The notes under the pieces were generated by a model, which saw nothing but the letters and a program-made list of their open reading frames with translations, searched no databases and was not told where the DNA came from. Of a DNA stretch of 64,000 nt, positions 12,201 through 27,200 are shown in pieces (the first letter of the stretch is position 1; the number at the start of each line of letters is the position of its first letter). The stretch covers positions 12,604,001 to 12,668,000 of the forward strand of contig CM051508.1 in assembly GCA_028015205.1 (NCBI GenBank), written 5' to 3'. Position numbers and translations under genes: made by a program. Origin of the DNA: Mytilisepta virgata. Lineage: Eukaryota; Mollusca; Bivalvia; Mytilida; Mytilidae.

Positions 12201-15200
12201 TGACATTTTTTCTTTCTAAACACCCCAATTTGGTAGCAATTAATAATCAGGAACATATTTCTTTTTTACGATTAAACCAAAACGCAAGTGGAAATGAACG
12301 CCGATCAGAAAGCTGCCTCGAGTTACTGTAACGTCAGTACACAGAACGGTAAGTTTAGCAAATCATATATATTTTTTTGGTTATATATTTGAACTAACTT
12401 TGGTTAAAAATTATTTGTCATCTTTCTTTTTGCTTTAAAGCGAACAAAAGTCATTGGACATTACTACTGTCCAGTAAGGCAGTATAATTTGAACAGTTGA
12501 AAAAAGTGTCCCTTTTTTAAACAATCATAATGATATTTTAGAAGAAAATGACCATACAAGATTTGATATTCTTATTACCTGGAAGCCTTATCTGGAGTTC
12601 TTTCAATTTAGTTAGTTTATATGAAACATTTGTGTTGTTTATTTAATAGTATGTTTCTTCAGGCTTCACACTAAGTGACATGAAACGAGTTTTGTTTCTT
12701 TATTAAAAAATGATAACTTGTATAGAATTTTTTAATGACATGACATTAATATTAAAGGAGCGTAATCGTGATAAATAAGGCTATTGCATGTCGCTTTTCT
12801 AGTTTGAATTGTTTTACACTGGTCATTCTGGTTTTATAAATATTGTGACTTGGATGGAGAGTTGTTTCATTGGCATGTATACCACATCTTCCTATATCTA
12901 TTCTATGTTCTGTTTCAGGGAATTAAAATTTTATTCACTAACCCAAATCTGTTTGCTATTTATGGTCAGATCATAAGTTTTCATACGTCATACAAATTCG
13001 TACAGTGCATTCTTTTTCAATGGAAATGTGACGTCACAATGCATTCGAATCATAATAGCACGAAAACTCATGAGACAAGGATAAACATTTGCGACATTTC
13101 AACATACAATTCTGGACACTTGAACTATGACATTAATTTAAAGAACAGTCACGTTTTGTATCATCAATCTTAGGTTTATTTGCTACAGTTAGCATCAACA
13201 GCTTTTATTTTTTATTGTCATATTTGTCAAATCTCATTTTGTACATGTAGCTTCCGTAAGTGTCAACTGGAGTTGAATATTTATTGTTAACGTTATTTGA
13301 ACAAATATATTTCACCGTCATTAGTCATGTGGGGTATCCCGTTACTACCCTCTTTTAAAATGTCTGACTTTTCTCTTTTGATGTAATTTCATGGGAATCT
13401 TTGGAATATTCAATAAAGGCAGACATATAGATATCAGATTTATTCATTTATATCATGAAGTCACAATTGATTATTTTTCTGTGTTTCAGGACTGGGAATG
13501 TTTCAAGAATATTTGTTGGAGTCCAACATATCTGGTGAACTATTGCAGGGTTTACTCACTGATGAGACATATGCCGGTTAGTAAAATACTTAATTATGTA
13601 CTGATTAAAAATAATAAATCATGCAAATTGAAAAAAAAATGTTTTAACATTTAAACTTATCAGTTGAATAAGAATTTGTTTATTACTAACACTTAAAAGT
13701 ACTTGTAAAGTGAAAATGAATTGAAATTAATTCATGTAAAAATAACCTCCATATTACTGACAAATGATATGTTATTAGAGCTATTTCTTTGTGGTTCCTT
13801 TTGTTTTCTTTTTCAGTACAAAACATTCTTCCATATGCTGGTCATAGGATTTTAGATGTGCCAAAGATGATTTTATTGCTGGACGATATGTGCTGGTCAC
13901 AGATAAATCAATGCCTTTATCTTGTTACACAATCGCAACTGATATAAGAACAAGAACAAAACTTGCATGATTTTACATCTGGTGAACTGGTTGCTATTGC
14001 ATATTCCAATAATTGGTATCCTGGAGAAGTTCTCAGAATTATAAATGAACACACCACATTAATAAAATGCATTCACCAGTCCAATAAGAAGGCAGTTTTC
14101 TGTTGGCCTCACAAAGATGATATAATCGAAGTTGAAAACATTTTTGTGTTTGATTCAGGGTTTGATTTAATCCCAAATGATAACAACTGTCGAACTTGGA
14201 AAATACCAACATATGATGTTTTAGTTGAGAAATATAAACAATATAAGGCAAAATATTTCTGAAAATAGATGTACTGTAGCTTAACTTTGACATACAATGC
14301 AAAACCAGTATACATGTATATATTTCACCTTGATATATAAATGCTAATAACTATAATTATAACATAAAATTTTAAATTTTCGTATAGCTAAGAAAAGAAA
14401 AGTTTTCAATTTCATACTTTTGACTTCATACACTAAGCCTTCAAGCTCCCTATTTTTTTACTTTGATTTTTAGCTCACCTAAAAGACAATGTGAGCTTTT
14501 GCCATCACTTGGCATCCGTCGTCCGTCCGTAAACTTTTCACATTTTGATCATCTTCTCTGAAACCACTGGATCAATTTGAAGCAGGGCAGGATAATGTTT
14601 AAAAAAATTTGTATAGTCTAATAGGAAGCATTTTTGAATAGCGAGTTCAGGGCTGGCAACATTTTCAGACGAGTTTCCTACCCTGTTTTATTGTCTTGTG
14701 TTTTCTACCATCAATGTTTTAACTGAAAGTCCTTAAAGACTGTCTGTCTGAATTCAATGATAAATTTTTTCCTTAAATGAGAATCACAGGATATATATTC
14801 AAAATCAAAATGGCCACTATATATGTTTTTAACTTTATGAACCTAACATCACTTTAAAGCTAACTTAATTCTGAACAATTTGATACCTAGATTGTTAAAA
14901 TCGGTCAAATATTTTTTGATTTACATAAGATAATATGTAAATTTACGATTATTCCGAGGATTGTGACGGCCATTTTGAATCAAAATGGCTGCCATATATA
15001 TATCTCATTGAAAATAAATTTACATGAGTTAAAAGCAAACATGATTCCAAACATTTTGATTCCTAGACTGTTAAAATTGGTTTAGAATTATAGAAATTAC
15101 ATTAGATAATGTGTAATTTCACCGTACGATAATTTTGATGAAATATGGCGGCCATTTTGATTCAAATTCAAAATGGCCACATATATGTATTTAACTTGAT

Positions 15201-18200
15201 GCACTAAACATCACTTTAAAGCTTACTTAATTCTGAACAATTTGATACCTAGATTGTTAAAATCGGTCAAATATTTTTTGATTTACGTAAGATAATATGT
15301 AAATTTATGATTATTCCGAGGATTGTGGCGGCCACTTTGAATCAAAATGGCCGCCATATATATCTCATTGAAACAAAATTTACATGGGTTTAAAGCAAAC
15401 AAGATTCCAAACATTTTGATTCCTAGACTGTTAAAATTGGTTTAGAATTATAGAAATTACATTGAATAATGTGTAATTTCACGGCAATTTTGATGAATTA
15501 AGGCAGCCATTTTGAGTCAAAATGGCCGCCATATTCAAGTTTTTGTTTACTGACTATAACAAAAATGATTATTTACACCTGAGCTTTATACATACCAAAT
15601 TTCATCAGGATATCTCAAATAGTTTTAAAGATATGAGCAGATAATTAAGTTGATATGTTAATTCTTTACTTGTATTATAATATCAATAATTTTTGTCTTC
15701 GGTGCCATTCAGCTTTTAAAGGCTTTCTGAGGTCTGACAACAGTTTCAGTCACTTGAAAAAACAAAAGTTTTACTTGTTGCCATCATTTTCTTTAATGAA
15801 TGCAATAACTATAGGAAGTTTTCTTTAGAAAATGACACACAAGGCTCTATATGATATACAATTTTAAAAATATGTATGTGAAGTAGGGTCATCTGGCTCT
15901 AATTACCCTTTGAAAATTGGGGTTTTCTCCAATTTTGATTACACAATTTGGTAAATGTGGTTTTCCTGTATACAAATTGTCTTTATATTTTGAGAAACTG
16001 GACTCATTTCTGTAAGAAAACAATATATGGATGTTTTATGTTCAGTAAATTCTGCTAAAAAAGCCTTCAAAGACGGAGATTTTCACCTTTTCCTTTGGCG
16101 GCCATCTTGGAAAAAAAGGTGGGATGAAACGACAACTTTAAACAGCTATAAAATCGTAACCGCTGGTCCGATTTTGATCAATGAGTGCTCAAAATTTTTC
16201 TCTTGATGAGCTCTTTCCAAATAACACAAGAAATGATTAATATTCACTATTTATATTATTGCCTGGCCTCTCTACCATATGGTCCAATGTTAAAGAATAT
16301 TCTGTGGTGGTGGCCATCTTGATTTCAGATCTGCACCAAACTGTCAAAATAAGTACCGGGCCACCCTAGTATCATTTGAGCATGATTTGGTTTCAATGTT
16401 TGAAACGGTTTCTGAGAAGAAGCTGTTTGTATGTATTTCCCATAGGGTTTTATGTTAAACTATGTTCCACGGTGGCGGCCATCTTAGATTTAAGATCAGC
16501 ACCAAAAACTCAAAAGTAGTAGAGGACCACCCTAGGATCATCTGTGCATGATTTGGTATGTCTGTGTGAGACGGTTTCTGAGAAGAAGCTGTTTGTATGC
16601 ATTTCCCATAGGATTTTCTGTTAAACTATCTTCCACGGTGGCAGCCATCTTGGATTTCGGATCCGCACCAAAATCTCAAAATTAGTAGAGGACCATCTAA
16701 GGAACATACCCATAATATCACAATTGAATCTGCCAAGCGGTTTCTCATAAGATTTTTGAAATTTCAGCCAATCAGAATGCATTACTGGCCCTGGCAGCCG
16801 TGTTGAATCAGCACCAAAAACTCAAACTTTGTAAAGTACCACCCAATGAACATTCCTGCCAAGTTTTGTTCCAATTGGCGAAGTGGTTTCAGAGAAGAAG
16901 ATTAAAATGCGAAAAGTTTACAGACGACAACGACGACAGTGGACGCAAAGTAATGACAATACCTCACATTGGGTCAAGTGAGCTAATAAACAGGTTACAT
17001 CTTAGTCCTTAAGATTTTTTTATAAAGTCATAAATTTTGATCCTGATTTTAACCTTTCGTACATAATTACTTGTGTAATATGAATGATAGTATTCTTTTT
17101 CTTATTTTTTTTAAATGGCTTTACACCACATATGCATCTATACGAAAACTACCATACATTTTCCAACTGCTGCCTCTGGTAAACACCTCATCCTTTATCA
17201 TATGTCTTCAAGAGCCATGTAAGGCCAAGTAAAAGAATGTGTGGACCCTGTTACATCAAGATAAAAATAGGGTAGGGTTTTTATGTTATTTTAAAAAAAT
17301 TTTTAACATAGGGTCTATGGTAAAGACATTCTGACTTTAACAGTGTATACTGAAAAATCTCCAAAAAATCTTTAGGGTGGGTGCAAATATAATAGGGTTT
17401 GTAAGGTAACTGAAACCACACATTTTTTGCATTTGGCCTCAGCAATTGAAAATACAACTACTGACCACCCTGCTATATAATTAATGTCTTTTAATGATTT
17501 CTGATTGTCTAAAATCTGCACCAAGACTTTTCATGCTGCATTTCTATTCTGATACATTAATTAACTTTTATTACTTCATGACCAGTTTCTTTTGACAACA
17601 AAATTTTAATAGATACATTCCCTCCATGCACAAGCTGTTTTCCAAGCTAACAACGTTTTAACAAACTTTCAACAACATTTGACTCGATAAACACAATATT
17701 TTTACACAAGCTAACTTGATAGATTATGATTTTTTCGATACACTATTTCGACCCGTCTCTCTGAATTTTAATATTTTGGGGCATTATATTTTAAGTCTAT
17801 ATATAAATCTTAAACGGCAGTTTTTTGACACATTGTAACTTACATCCTTTCTTTGACCTGTCACTTTTCAGGCTTTGTGTACTGCCCTTCCAGTGAGTTC
17901 TGATAGGTCTTGCAGTCGGTAAGGAATTGGCACTGCCTGGTCCTAGACTCTCTGAACTGCTATGTAAGTGATACCCACCAGACAATGATGGTCCTGGAAA
18001 GATAAATAGCATAGTTTATTCAGACTCTTCAACTTCAAATTCCATGACTTTTCTGTGACATTTCAAGACACTTTCATTGCTTTTCCATACCTCAATCTCA
18101 CTGAAGATCGTTTTAATTGTAATTTTTAACAGAGACAGTTTAAAGCGCACTGATGACTTATGCACTAAATAATAAACGGAAGAAGTAGAGATCCGGAAAT

Positions 18201-21200
18201 CTGGAATAACCGAAACAAAATGTGCAAATTCAAATTTTTATTTTCAAGTTCACAAAGACTGGTGGGAAAATAATGAAATTTAATCACATTGAGCCTTGAA
18301 TTCCATGACTTTCAAGCACTCTACATGCTTTTCAATGACTTTCAACGACCAAAGTGAAATTCACAGACTTTCCATGACCTGTGCAAACCATGAATAGGAA
18401 ACAGTTTATTTATTACCCCAAAAAAAGGAACCAAACAAGACCCTGTTCTTTACAAATACTGTAAATTCGGAAATTATTGCTATGTTTTATTTATTGCGAA
18501 TAATGCGACAGGATTGTATTCGCAATAATTTAAAATCACATTTTGGAATTTTTTATATAAATGACGCGGTATTTTTCTCAATTTCACAAAAATTAAAATC
18601 GCGTTTGGTCTAAAATGACAAAATCACAATAATAAATGCACGCAATAATTTCTGAATTTACAGTAGGTCAATTTAGTAATTTTGTATCATAAAGAACTTC
18701 TTTTAATTATCTGTTTCTTCAGTTTTAGACAGATTTATGAAACCAGAAATGAATTTCTAAAAGAGGACATAATTCCTGCAAATTGGAAAATTTAATTAAT
18801 TTAATTTTTAAATAAAGACATTTTCTAATTCAATCATTTCCCCTCTTTAATAGTCATCATTGCCTGTAAAAAAAAAGTTACTACCATATTTCATGGCTCA
18901 ATTTCTCAGAGTGTAATACCTGTCCGTTCAATCTCGAGTTTCTTTTTTACTCGTCTTTTCCTTTCTTTTTCTACCCGTTCATTTTGTTCTGTTCGCTCGG
19001 TCTTAACGCCTACTCCACTTTCATCTGAGTATTCTAAAAGAAAAAAATATTTTATTGTTAAATTTTTTTTTATTTATTTTTTTTCCTTTTTAAATGCAAT
19101 ATGTCATATATTAAACAAAAAACTCATTTACATTTAATTAGCAACAAGTTTTCTAACTATAAATAGTACTTATTTGTAAACATTATAAATTTGTGCAACA
19201 ATTTCAATTTTTGAAGTATAAACACATTTTATCCTTTCTTTTATTTTAAAAAATTTTGGGGAAAAAACTTACTCAGTTCATGTCTTTTAACTACCCTTTG
19301 ATCAATATGTGAAATTATGCTAAAAAAATAATTTCTCTTCACAAACACCAATAAAGCAAAATAACGTAAAACAGCACAAAAGCTTGATAAATACAGACAA
19401 CTGGAGTTATTCACAAAACAAACTGAACATTTTTAATACACATTTTACAAAGCAAGACAATCTTTTACGAAAAATAAATGACTGATTATGATGAAAAGCT
19501 ATCAATCAATTTTATGTGACATAATACTTCATAAACTATAAACTAATTTATTAACCTAATCATAGGGTTCATTACAAGCATATAAATCAGCAAAGGAAAA
19601 AATAAAAAATTCACACATTCATCATCACAATCATTCATATACATTCATGCTTCATGAGGTATTTTGACTCTGCAAACGACTTTTCAGTTTGAAATTAAAA
19701 CATATTGATTTCATCTGTCCCCTCCCCCTTCAAAATTTTTCTGCTATAAACACTGTTACAAGGCCTAAAACAAATATTGTGTGTTTTCTGTTTCCTGACA
19801 AATTCTAACATTTGGCTGCAACACTAAAATTTTACCGGTGAAAAGAAAAACAATTACTGATTTTTAGTCTGTTAGAATATTTAATATAATATGAAAAGTG
19901 TTGTTGTGACCAAGATTACAAAAAAAAAAAAAAAAAAAAACATTGTTTATTGTCACCCCTGCAAAGTCCTTGCCGTTGGGTACTCGAAAAAAATCTGTGA
20001 AACCTGTCTAAACCAAATACAGAAGACACATTTCAGACCAAAAGATACACAGTTGATGTGAATTTAACCTCTCTAAAACAAACACCTGTCTATTCCAAAC
20101 AAAAGTTTTAGTCCCAAGGGCATTCGGTTTAGACAGGTTTTTGTATTTGGACAAGATCAAATATTTTCCCCACCTACCTACCCTAATTTTTAATTTGAGG
20201 AAAATGGAAACACACAATTAATTTATTCTGGCCTAACAAACCTTCAGTCCCTTCATCCTGAGGCTTAAGCTTGGTTTCCACCACCGTCTTAGTAGGAGAA
20301 ACAGATAGGTTTGAATGCTGAGGGGTTGGAGGAAGAATAGCTAATGAAGGTAAACCTACAGGTAAAATACAGGTAAAACAGGTAAAAAAGCTAACTACAG
20401 GTAATTACATATCTAATGAAATAATAACGATGTTTAAAACATTCTGATATAGTTTGGGTTTTTTTTTGAATTTTACAATATCCATACATTGAATAACAAA
20501 CGCCTCTATCATTTTACTGTTTTAAACTGAATTTTACTTACAGAAAATATTTTATAGCTTATGTTCACCAAATTATCGCTCTAATTGGTAACAATTGGTA
20601 ATGGTTAAATTTTTACATTATTCTGAATTATTTCAAAATTTTGGGAATGTGATTTTGATCTAATATGGTGGCATACTGAGATATTAAGCTGACTATAAAA
20701 TTTTGATATTAATGCAAGGCCCATTGTTACTTAAATATGGAACTACAAATTTTTTGTGTAATAGTTGACACTGTAGCCTCAGACGTTAACATACCTATAT
20801 CTTGCATCAAAAAATTCTTTGCAGGAGAGGCAAAATGAGAAACAGATAATGATAAAGCATATTATAAACAATAAAAACTCAACAAGATTTTCCCAACACC
20901 TCAATAAAAATTCACCACCAAAAACACAGATGTTCCTTGTCTTACCATCAATCCCTTGGTCCTGACCTATAGGGGGTAGGGAAACAGGTATTGTCATCCT
21001 GGTACCCTCCCTACTAGCCTCTCCAATAGGAGTGAGTGGCATTGCCCCTGCAATGTGTGGCAGTTGTGGCACACTGGACTGTTCTCCTCGTATACTCGCC
21101 ACAGGAATGCTTCCAAAGTATTCCTTTTCTCCATCACTGAAATCGGCAGGGAGAGGTGATGTAGCTAAAATAAAGAAAATCTTGGAAGTTAACATAATTT

Positions 21201-24200
21201 AGTCTATCAAAGTAATTTGAAACCATTAAAGAAGGAGATTAAACCAGACAAAGTAAGTACACATGTATATAAGTTTGGAAAATTTGGTAGAATGGGACCT
21301 GCTTAATCAATAACACAATCTATCAAAAAACAGACAAAAAAACTAAATTATGATCTTAACTAAGAATATGCCTTAGTTGAACAAGAATACATTGAAGTGT
21401 TTCATTTTTATCTTGAAATTTTAATGACAATTTCCAGTACAATTTATACATTTTTAGTCTTGCAATCTATATGAAAATTTGAAAAGTTTAAATGGCCAAC
21501 AATAATTGAACATTAGGGGGTTATTAAATAAAGTCATTAATTACTACAATATATAATATATAATATTTAAGAAAAGCTACAGGTAGTCAAATTGCAGTGT
21601 AACGAGGAAATGTATATAGAATCATGCTAAAGAATCAAGAAAATTGTAAAAATTCTGTTAGTAAATCATATATAGACAATCATGTATTTCCAGAATAAAA
21701 TTAGTATTGTCTGTCCAGTAAGAGAACAAGAAAGGCATGTCATTTCACAGGATAAAAGTTTTTTAGGAAGAAATAATCATACTTTTGTAAATATATTGTC
21801 TTGCTAATATATGTAAAAAGTAAGCATAGATATTTTTTCTACAAGATTCATACTTCAAAATAATAGTTTACCTTCTCTTGGTTCTGATTCTAATAAATAA
21901 AAATTGGACCCAAACATAATAAGGAAATTACTATCTTGCAATATCAATATTATCTTATAGATTTTCATTTCCCTCAGTCTCTCCCACCATGAATGGTTTT
22001 TATTTTAAGTCAGCACAAAGAATTTTTTATGTCCACCGATGTCATCGGAAGTGAACGATTTTTGTTGGTTACTTCTCAAGGTCAAAAGAGAATCCAATTG
22101 CATTGTAGGTAGAATTTTCTAGGTCATACACCAAGCGGCGATATGTTTGACCCGCAAAATATGAATGTGTGATGTCAGGAGTTTATAGGAACGAACGTGG
22201 ATACAAAACCCTAACTTGGGAGGATGACGGAAACTGACATGAAATTTTTTTTTTTTTTGGTTACAGGATGAAAACTGATAATATCTAGGGGTCATATTTA
22301 TGTTAATAGTAAGCCTTATTCTCACCAATAGTCCACCTCACAAAACTATATAGCACCCCGACAATATGAAATATTCAAGTTTGATAATAGTTGTCATGGA
22401 AACAAAAATATCTTGAGTATAATTTCACGGATTTATTTTCAAGAGAGATATGATCCCACCTAATGCATCCCCCCTGGGCAAAGCCACAATAAAAGTCCTT
22501 TCTTTATGAATTAAGGCTGAAGACCATATTAGCTGCAATTTCCAACATACTATTTCTATAAATGATAAATTAAATACATAGATAAATTTAATATTTCATT
22601 GGCATTAAGTACTTATATAATTCAATCAAACAGCAGTGTGAAGCACTTTTGGTTTTTTTAAATTTCTCTGCATTACTAAAAAGTCCTTTACTAAGCACAG
22701 CTAAGCACTATGTTACCACAAAAAACACTGGTATTTTCTAAGCATGTTCTATTACACAAAAACTAAACAGTAAACCCTAACAATTTATCAGATCTCATCA
22801 TAATAATTTATGTTATTTTAAACAATGAAAATTTGATTTCAAAATTCTTTGTTTACCGATTTGCAAAAATTATCAAAAACCACATTTATTTTTAAATTTT
22901 AATTATTGATTGTGATAAAAAGTCGACATAATAAATCATATATACAATTTGTTTTCTAAGAATAATTACATATTCATGTCAAGCTTTGAGGGGTTTTTTC
23001 AGTGGTGTAAACAGTGGCCCTTTCCTTTTCTCTTTACCCATTAATGATTATGACATCATTTTACTACTGAGATACAGAAAAGTATATCTTTTTTACAGTA
23101 TAAAACTTATGACATTTTTTTCATTCATTTTCAGAAGTTTGAGAATAGATTTGAGTAACGTTATAAAAAAACTATTTTTGAAATGAAAATCGGATCAGTG
23201 TAAAAGTGGAAATTTCTTAGCTCACTGTCACACAATAATGAACCCCAAAGCTTGATATTCGAAATAGCAAAAGCCTATCACTTCAAATTATTTACCAAAC
23301 TTTAACAGAGAAATAACTGCATCAAACGATAATTTTGCTGTGTAATAAAATAAACATATGATTAACAATGGTTTCCAAAATAAATTAAAAATTTCTAAAA
23401 TAATTTTTTATCAAGAACCTCTTACCATAGTTCTTCTTTTCTATGTATTATCTTATTATCACATAATGATATTTTCTGAAGAATTCAAATAAATAAATAC
23501 CGGTTTATAAAATGATGTAATATTTCCTTTCAAATATCAATGAAAATTCAAGCAGCACTGACACTGATTCCTTCTTATTTTTTACTCATCTACAGTGTAC
23601 TTTTAATTAGTAATCAACAAATTTTGTTTTGAATAACTTCTTTTGTAGTTTTTATTCTCATGGACATAAGGGGGACAACGGGACAAAAAAGTCTCCCTAT
23701 TGAGTTTCTTTCTTAGAATTAGTATCCATAGCAAGAGATTTTCTTAACAGACATTTATTTTTAAAAAGTAAGCTTTAACAAAATCATTAAAAGAAGATTC
23801 TAGATTATGCCCTGATTCTCTGTACTTTTAACCTTACTTTCTCTTTGGATTTTGGTCTTTGAATGCCCCCACCCCCAAAATAAAAAATGTAAATTATCTG
23901 TATTGTATTGTTTTGCTAGTAAAATTGTGCCATTACCAAAATTAATATAACGTACACACATTAAGGATTTCCATTTTCCACAATATACAATGTCATGTCC
24001 AAGAAAAATACAAAACTAACCTTTATCTTTGCTGCTAGCTTTACTTTTCTTTAGTGGTCTCCCTTTAATTGACCCAGATTTACTGGAGGCTTCTGACTTG
24101 TCCTCTGGAAAGTCTGTGTTTATGGCACCTTTACCTCTCTGAGAATCAAGTAACGACTGAAAATAGATTGATTAATTGTTGAACATCAAATCAATGTTGC

Positions 24201-27200
24201 AAGACTGAAAATAGAACATAACATTTAGTGGGAGCTTTCTGGGCTTAAATTATGTGTAAAACCAAGTTGCTTGTTTTCAAAAAAAAAAGCAATACATAGG
24301 CCTCAATTTTTGCTTTTGTTTAAATACAAGCAACATGGTTACTGGAGTACAGTCTTTAAGGAGCCTGTATTGCTAACCTTCATTGCTATTGATTCTAGAA
24401 TTTGGCCTTTTGGTTCATTTGGACACTGGACCAACCTCTGATTGGTCCAAAAAATCTAAAATTTATACTCCTGGACCTTTCTTTTCATATATGACATGAC
24501 TATGATTCAAGAACTTTTGCTTTTGGTCCATCTGGACATCTAATTCTGGTCCAAAATTGTTAAATGTCTAGAAAAATATATTTTTACCTACTTTCAGTGA
24601 ATGTCTTGGTCCAATAGTCTTGTACAGTCTTGAGTATTGTAGTTCTTTAGAACGTACAAATGTTATCTCTCCCAAATGATATTCCCAGAATTTCACATGC
24701 ATGTTTGTCTCAACATACGATCTATCTCTTTAGATGCTTGATATAACTCCACAATTTACCACTGAATTATTTTTTTATATTAATAACTGAACATATTACA
24801 GGTATATCTATCTTGCAATCTTATATCAAAAACACTTTTTTCTCAGAATTCCTGATAGTTGGTCCAATGTTATTCTTAATACTATATTTACTCCTTTTAT
24901 CTCAAAGTAATTTGTTTGTCCCAGTACAATACTTCACACTTTATTTATTCCCAATATCTCAAAATAATTTCTTATTCCTGAGTGAATTTTATGCTTTTTA
25001 AGTATATTTACTCCTGAAATCTCAAAATTCTTGATATCTGAAAAAATGTGTTGGCACCAAGATTATATACTCTGTATTGTATTTACTCTCGATTTCTCTA
25101 AATAATTTTGTTAATGTCTAAACTTTGCACAATAATTACTACTGATATATATGTCAAAATTTCAATATTTTAAATTATTTCAGACAGTCAGTTCCTTCAG
25201 CAATAGACATAAATGACAGTCAACCTTGAGTCACAAAAAATAATTTGTCACACACCATATATAAAATAATGGAAACTGACGTCCAACTAACAATGAAAAA
25301 AATATATGATCCAATAGAATCGGCAGAATTCGTGCTGTGACAATTTATCAGAGAAGACACTGTTGCTCATGTAAATACATCTGTATCCAAATTATAAATT
25401 TCACACTGGAAAACAATATCCACTCATTGGCCTTTCTTTACCAAAACTAAATAATTTTGTCATAAAAATTAGTTTTTAAGAGTTTGGAAAAAGTTTTTAA
25501 CACCTGACTTGTTTTTACCTGCTTTTAAAAAGCAATTAAATATCTCTTGATGTTCAGTTATCAAAAGCATTTAACAGTTTAGTGGTAATTCAATTTACAA
25601 TTAAATTATTTAGACCTGATGTAAAATATCAACTAATTTATTTGCATACATGTTTGCTGTTTGAAATAGAAATCAAGATATTTCTTTTTAACACACTTGG
25701 TAGGGATTTTGTTTATCTGATTTTGATTTTAATATTCAGACCACAATTAAATGACCAATATATATACATATAGCTTTAGGTCAAAAGTGAAATTAAATCA
25801 GTGAAATGAAATAATGGTGAAAATACAAATTTCACGGACTTTTTTTTTTAAAACTGCATCTAAATGTACATAGATATTCATGGACAGGACCCCATGTGGT
25901 ACCCCTATGACCCCCTTTTATAATGCTAAAAAATTGTTTGGGACTTTTATAAAACTTTTTTGCTAGGAGTTCACAATGATATTATGATCAAGCTATTTTT
26001 TATTTTCTATCCACAGGGTGTTACTAATTTTAAAGCATCTAAATGTAAAGAAACAATTTTTTTATCATAAGAAGGGAGGGTGTCATAAGGGTACCATAAA
26101 GGGTCCTGTCCATGAGTACCTGTGCCTTTTTCATATGGGCCATCTAACAATCCACAGGCTAATTAAAAATAAAGCCGTCTGGACCAATACCATGAACATG
26201 GATAATGTTAAAAACACCATATATTAATCTATAAATATCAATCAAATGTCCATTTTAAAACTTTATTCATAAATATAAATAAACTATATAATCGCATAAA
26301 GGTTTATACTTTATTTTATATTTTTTATTAGGCTCAAACACCTGTGTAAAATATTTCACAATTGTGATCCCGATGTTTAGATCATTCGTTCGTATGAGCA
26401 TATTTCTTTTAATTCTTTGTAATTCAATTAATGAATATTTATCAATGTTACGAGTGGCCAAGCGAGACAGTCAGATTTATGTACGATCAATTTAAACGTC
26501 TGTCAATTTTAAAATCTAATTGTTCTAATCATGGGAAAAATCAGTACAACACGAAATAATCTGTTGTAAAATTATGCAAATCTCTTCAAATATATCTTCA
26601 AAACAAACAAAAGTTCAAAATATAACTTTTCATGCACACTTAATTATAACTTTGAATTTCGCAAGCTTAAGAAACAAATCATAAATGTTCCGAGCTTTTG
26701 CTGTTTATACCACTTATGTTTGTCTTCCCAACGTTACTGTACATAAATGCTGAAGTATTTTTTTAACAGATTCATTTCAGGTTGATTTTTACTTTGTATC
26801 TTTTTGTGTTTTTATTTTTACCCTTCAAATAACGAGGGTCATTATTAAATAGAAGGGAGGGGGTATTTGTTCAAATGAAACTATTTCAACCCTACAGAAT
26901 ATTATATAATTTGCAATTGTCCCTAAACAGGAATTTTGCAATTGTCCCTAATCATGAATTCTTTTGGTCACTGGCATGTATCATCTATTACAATTATTTG
27001 ACGATAGGATGAAAAAAAGCATTGTACCAAAAAATTATACAAATGTTAATTTTGACGGGACCACTTATGGCTTTTTGTTATATAGTGTGGGGGCAGTTTG
27101 CCACTAATTAAAGATTATGTGTGGTGACCAATAAATATTTATATATTTTCACTCTTTGCAATTCGATAGTTACAATAAAGTTTACGGACGGATTTTATGT

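Larger units (their letters stand above)
12294..14262 (+). pseudogene. Nested SAM-like/Tudor-like gene with in-frame stop
   Basis: Three exons (12294-12348, 13490-13576, 13817-14262) join with phase-1 junctions on the plus strand inside a KIAA2012-like intron. Exon 2 and the start of exon 3 look like a diverged SAM helical bundle (MFQEYLLESNISGELLQGLL ... LPYAGHRILDVPKMI). The end of exon 3 resembles a Tudor-type module (GELVAIAYSNNWYPGEVLRI ... FCWPHKDDIIEVENIF). Between them the frame hits TAA at 13945-13947 and then stays open in the same frame for 105 codons. It could be a pseudogene, a nonsense allele, or a shorter SAM-only protein with a Tudor remnant in the 3' UTR. Tudor-like WYPG modules of this sort also occur in transposon-derived proteins. 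Confidence 0.6.
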
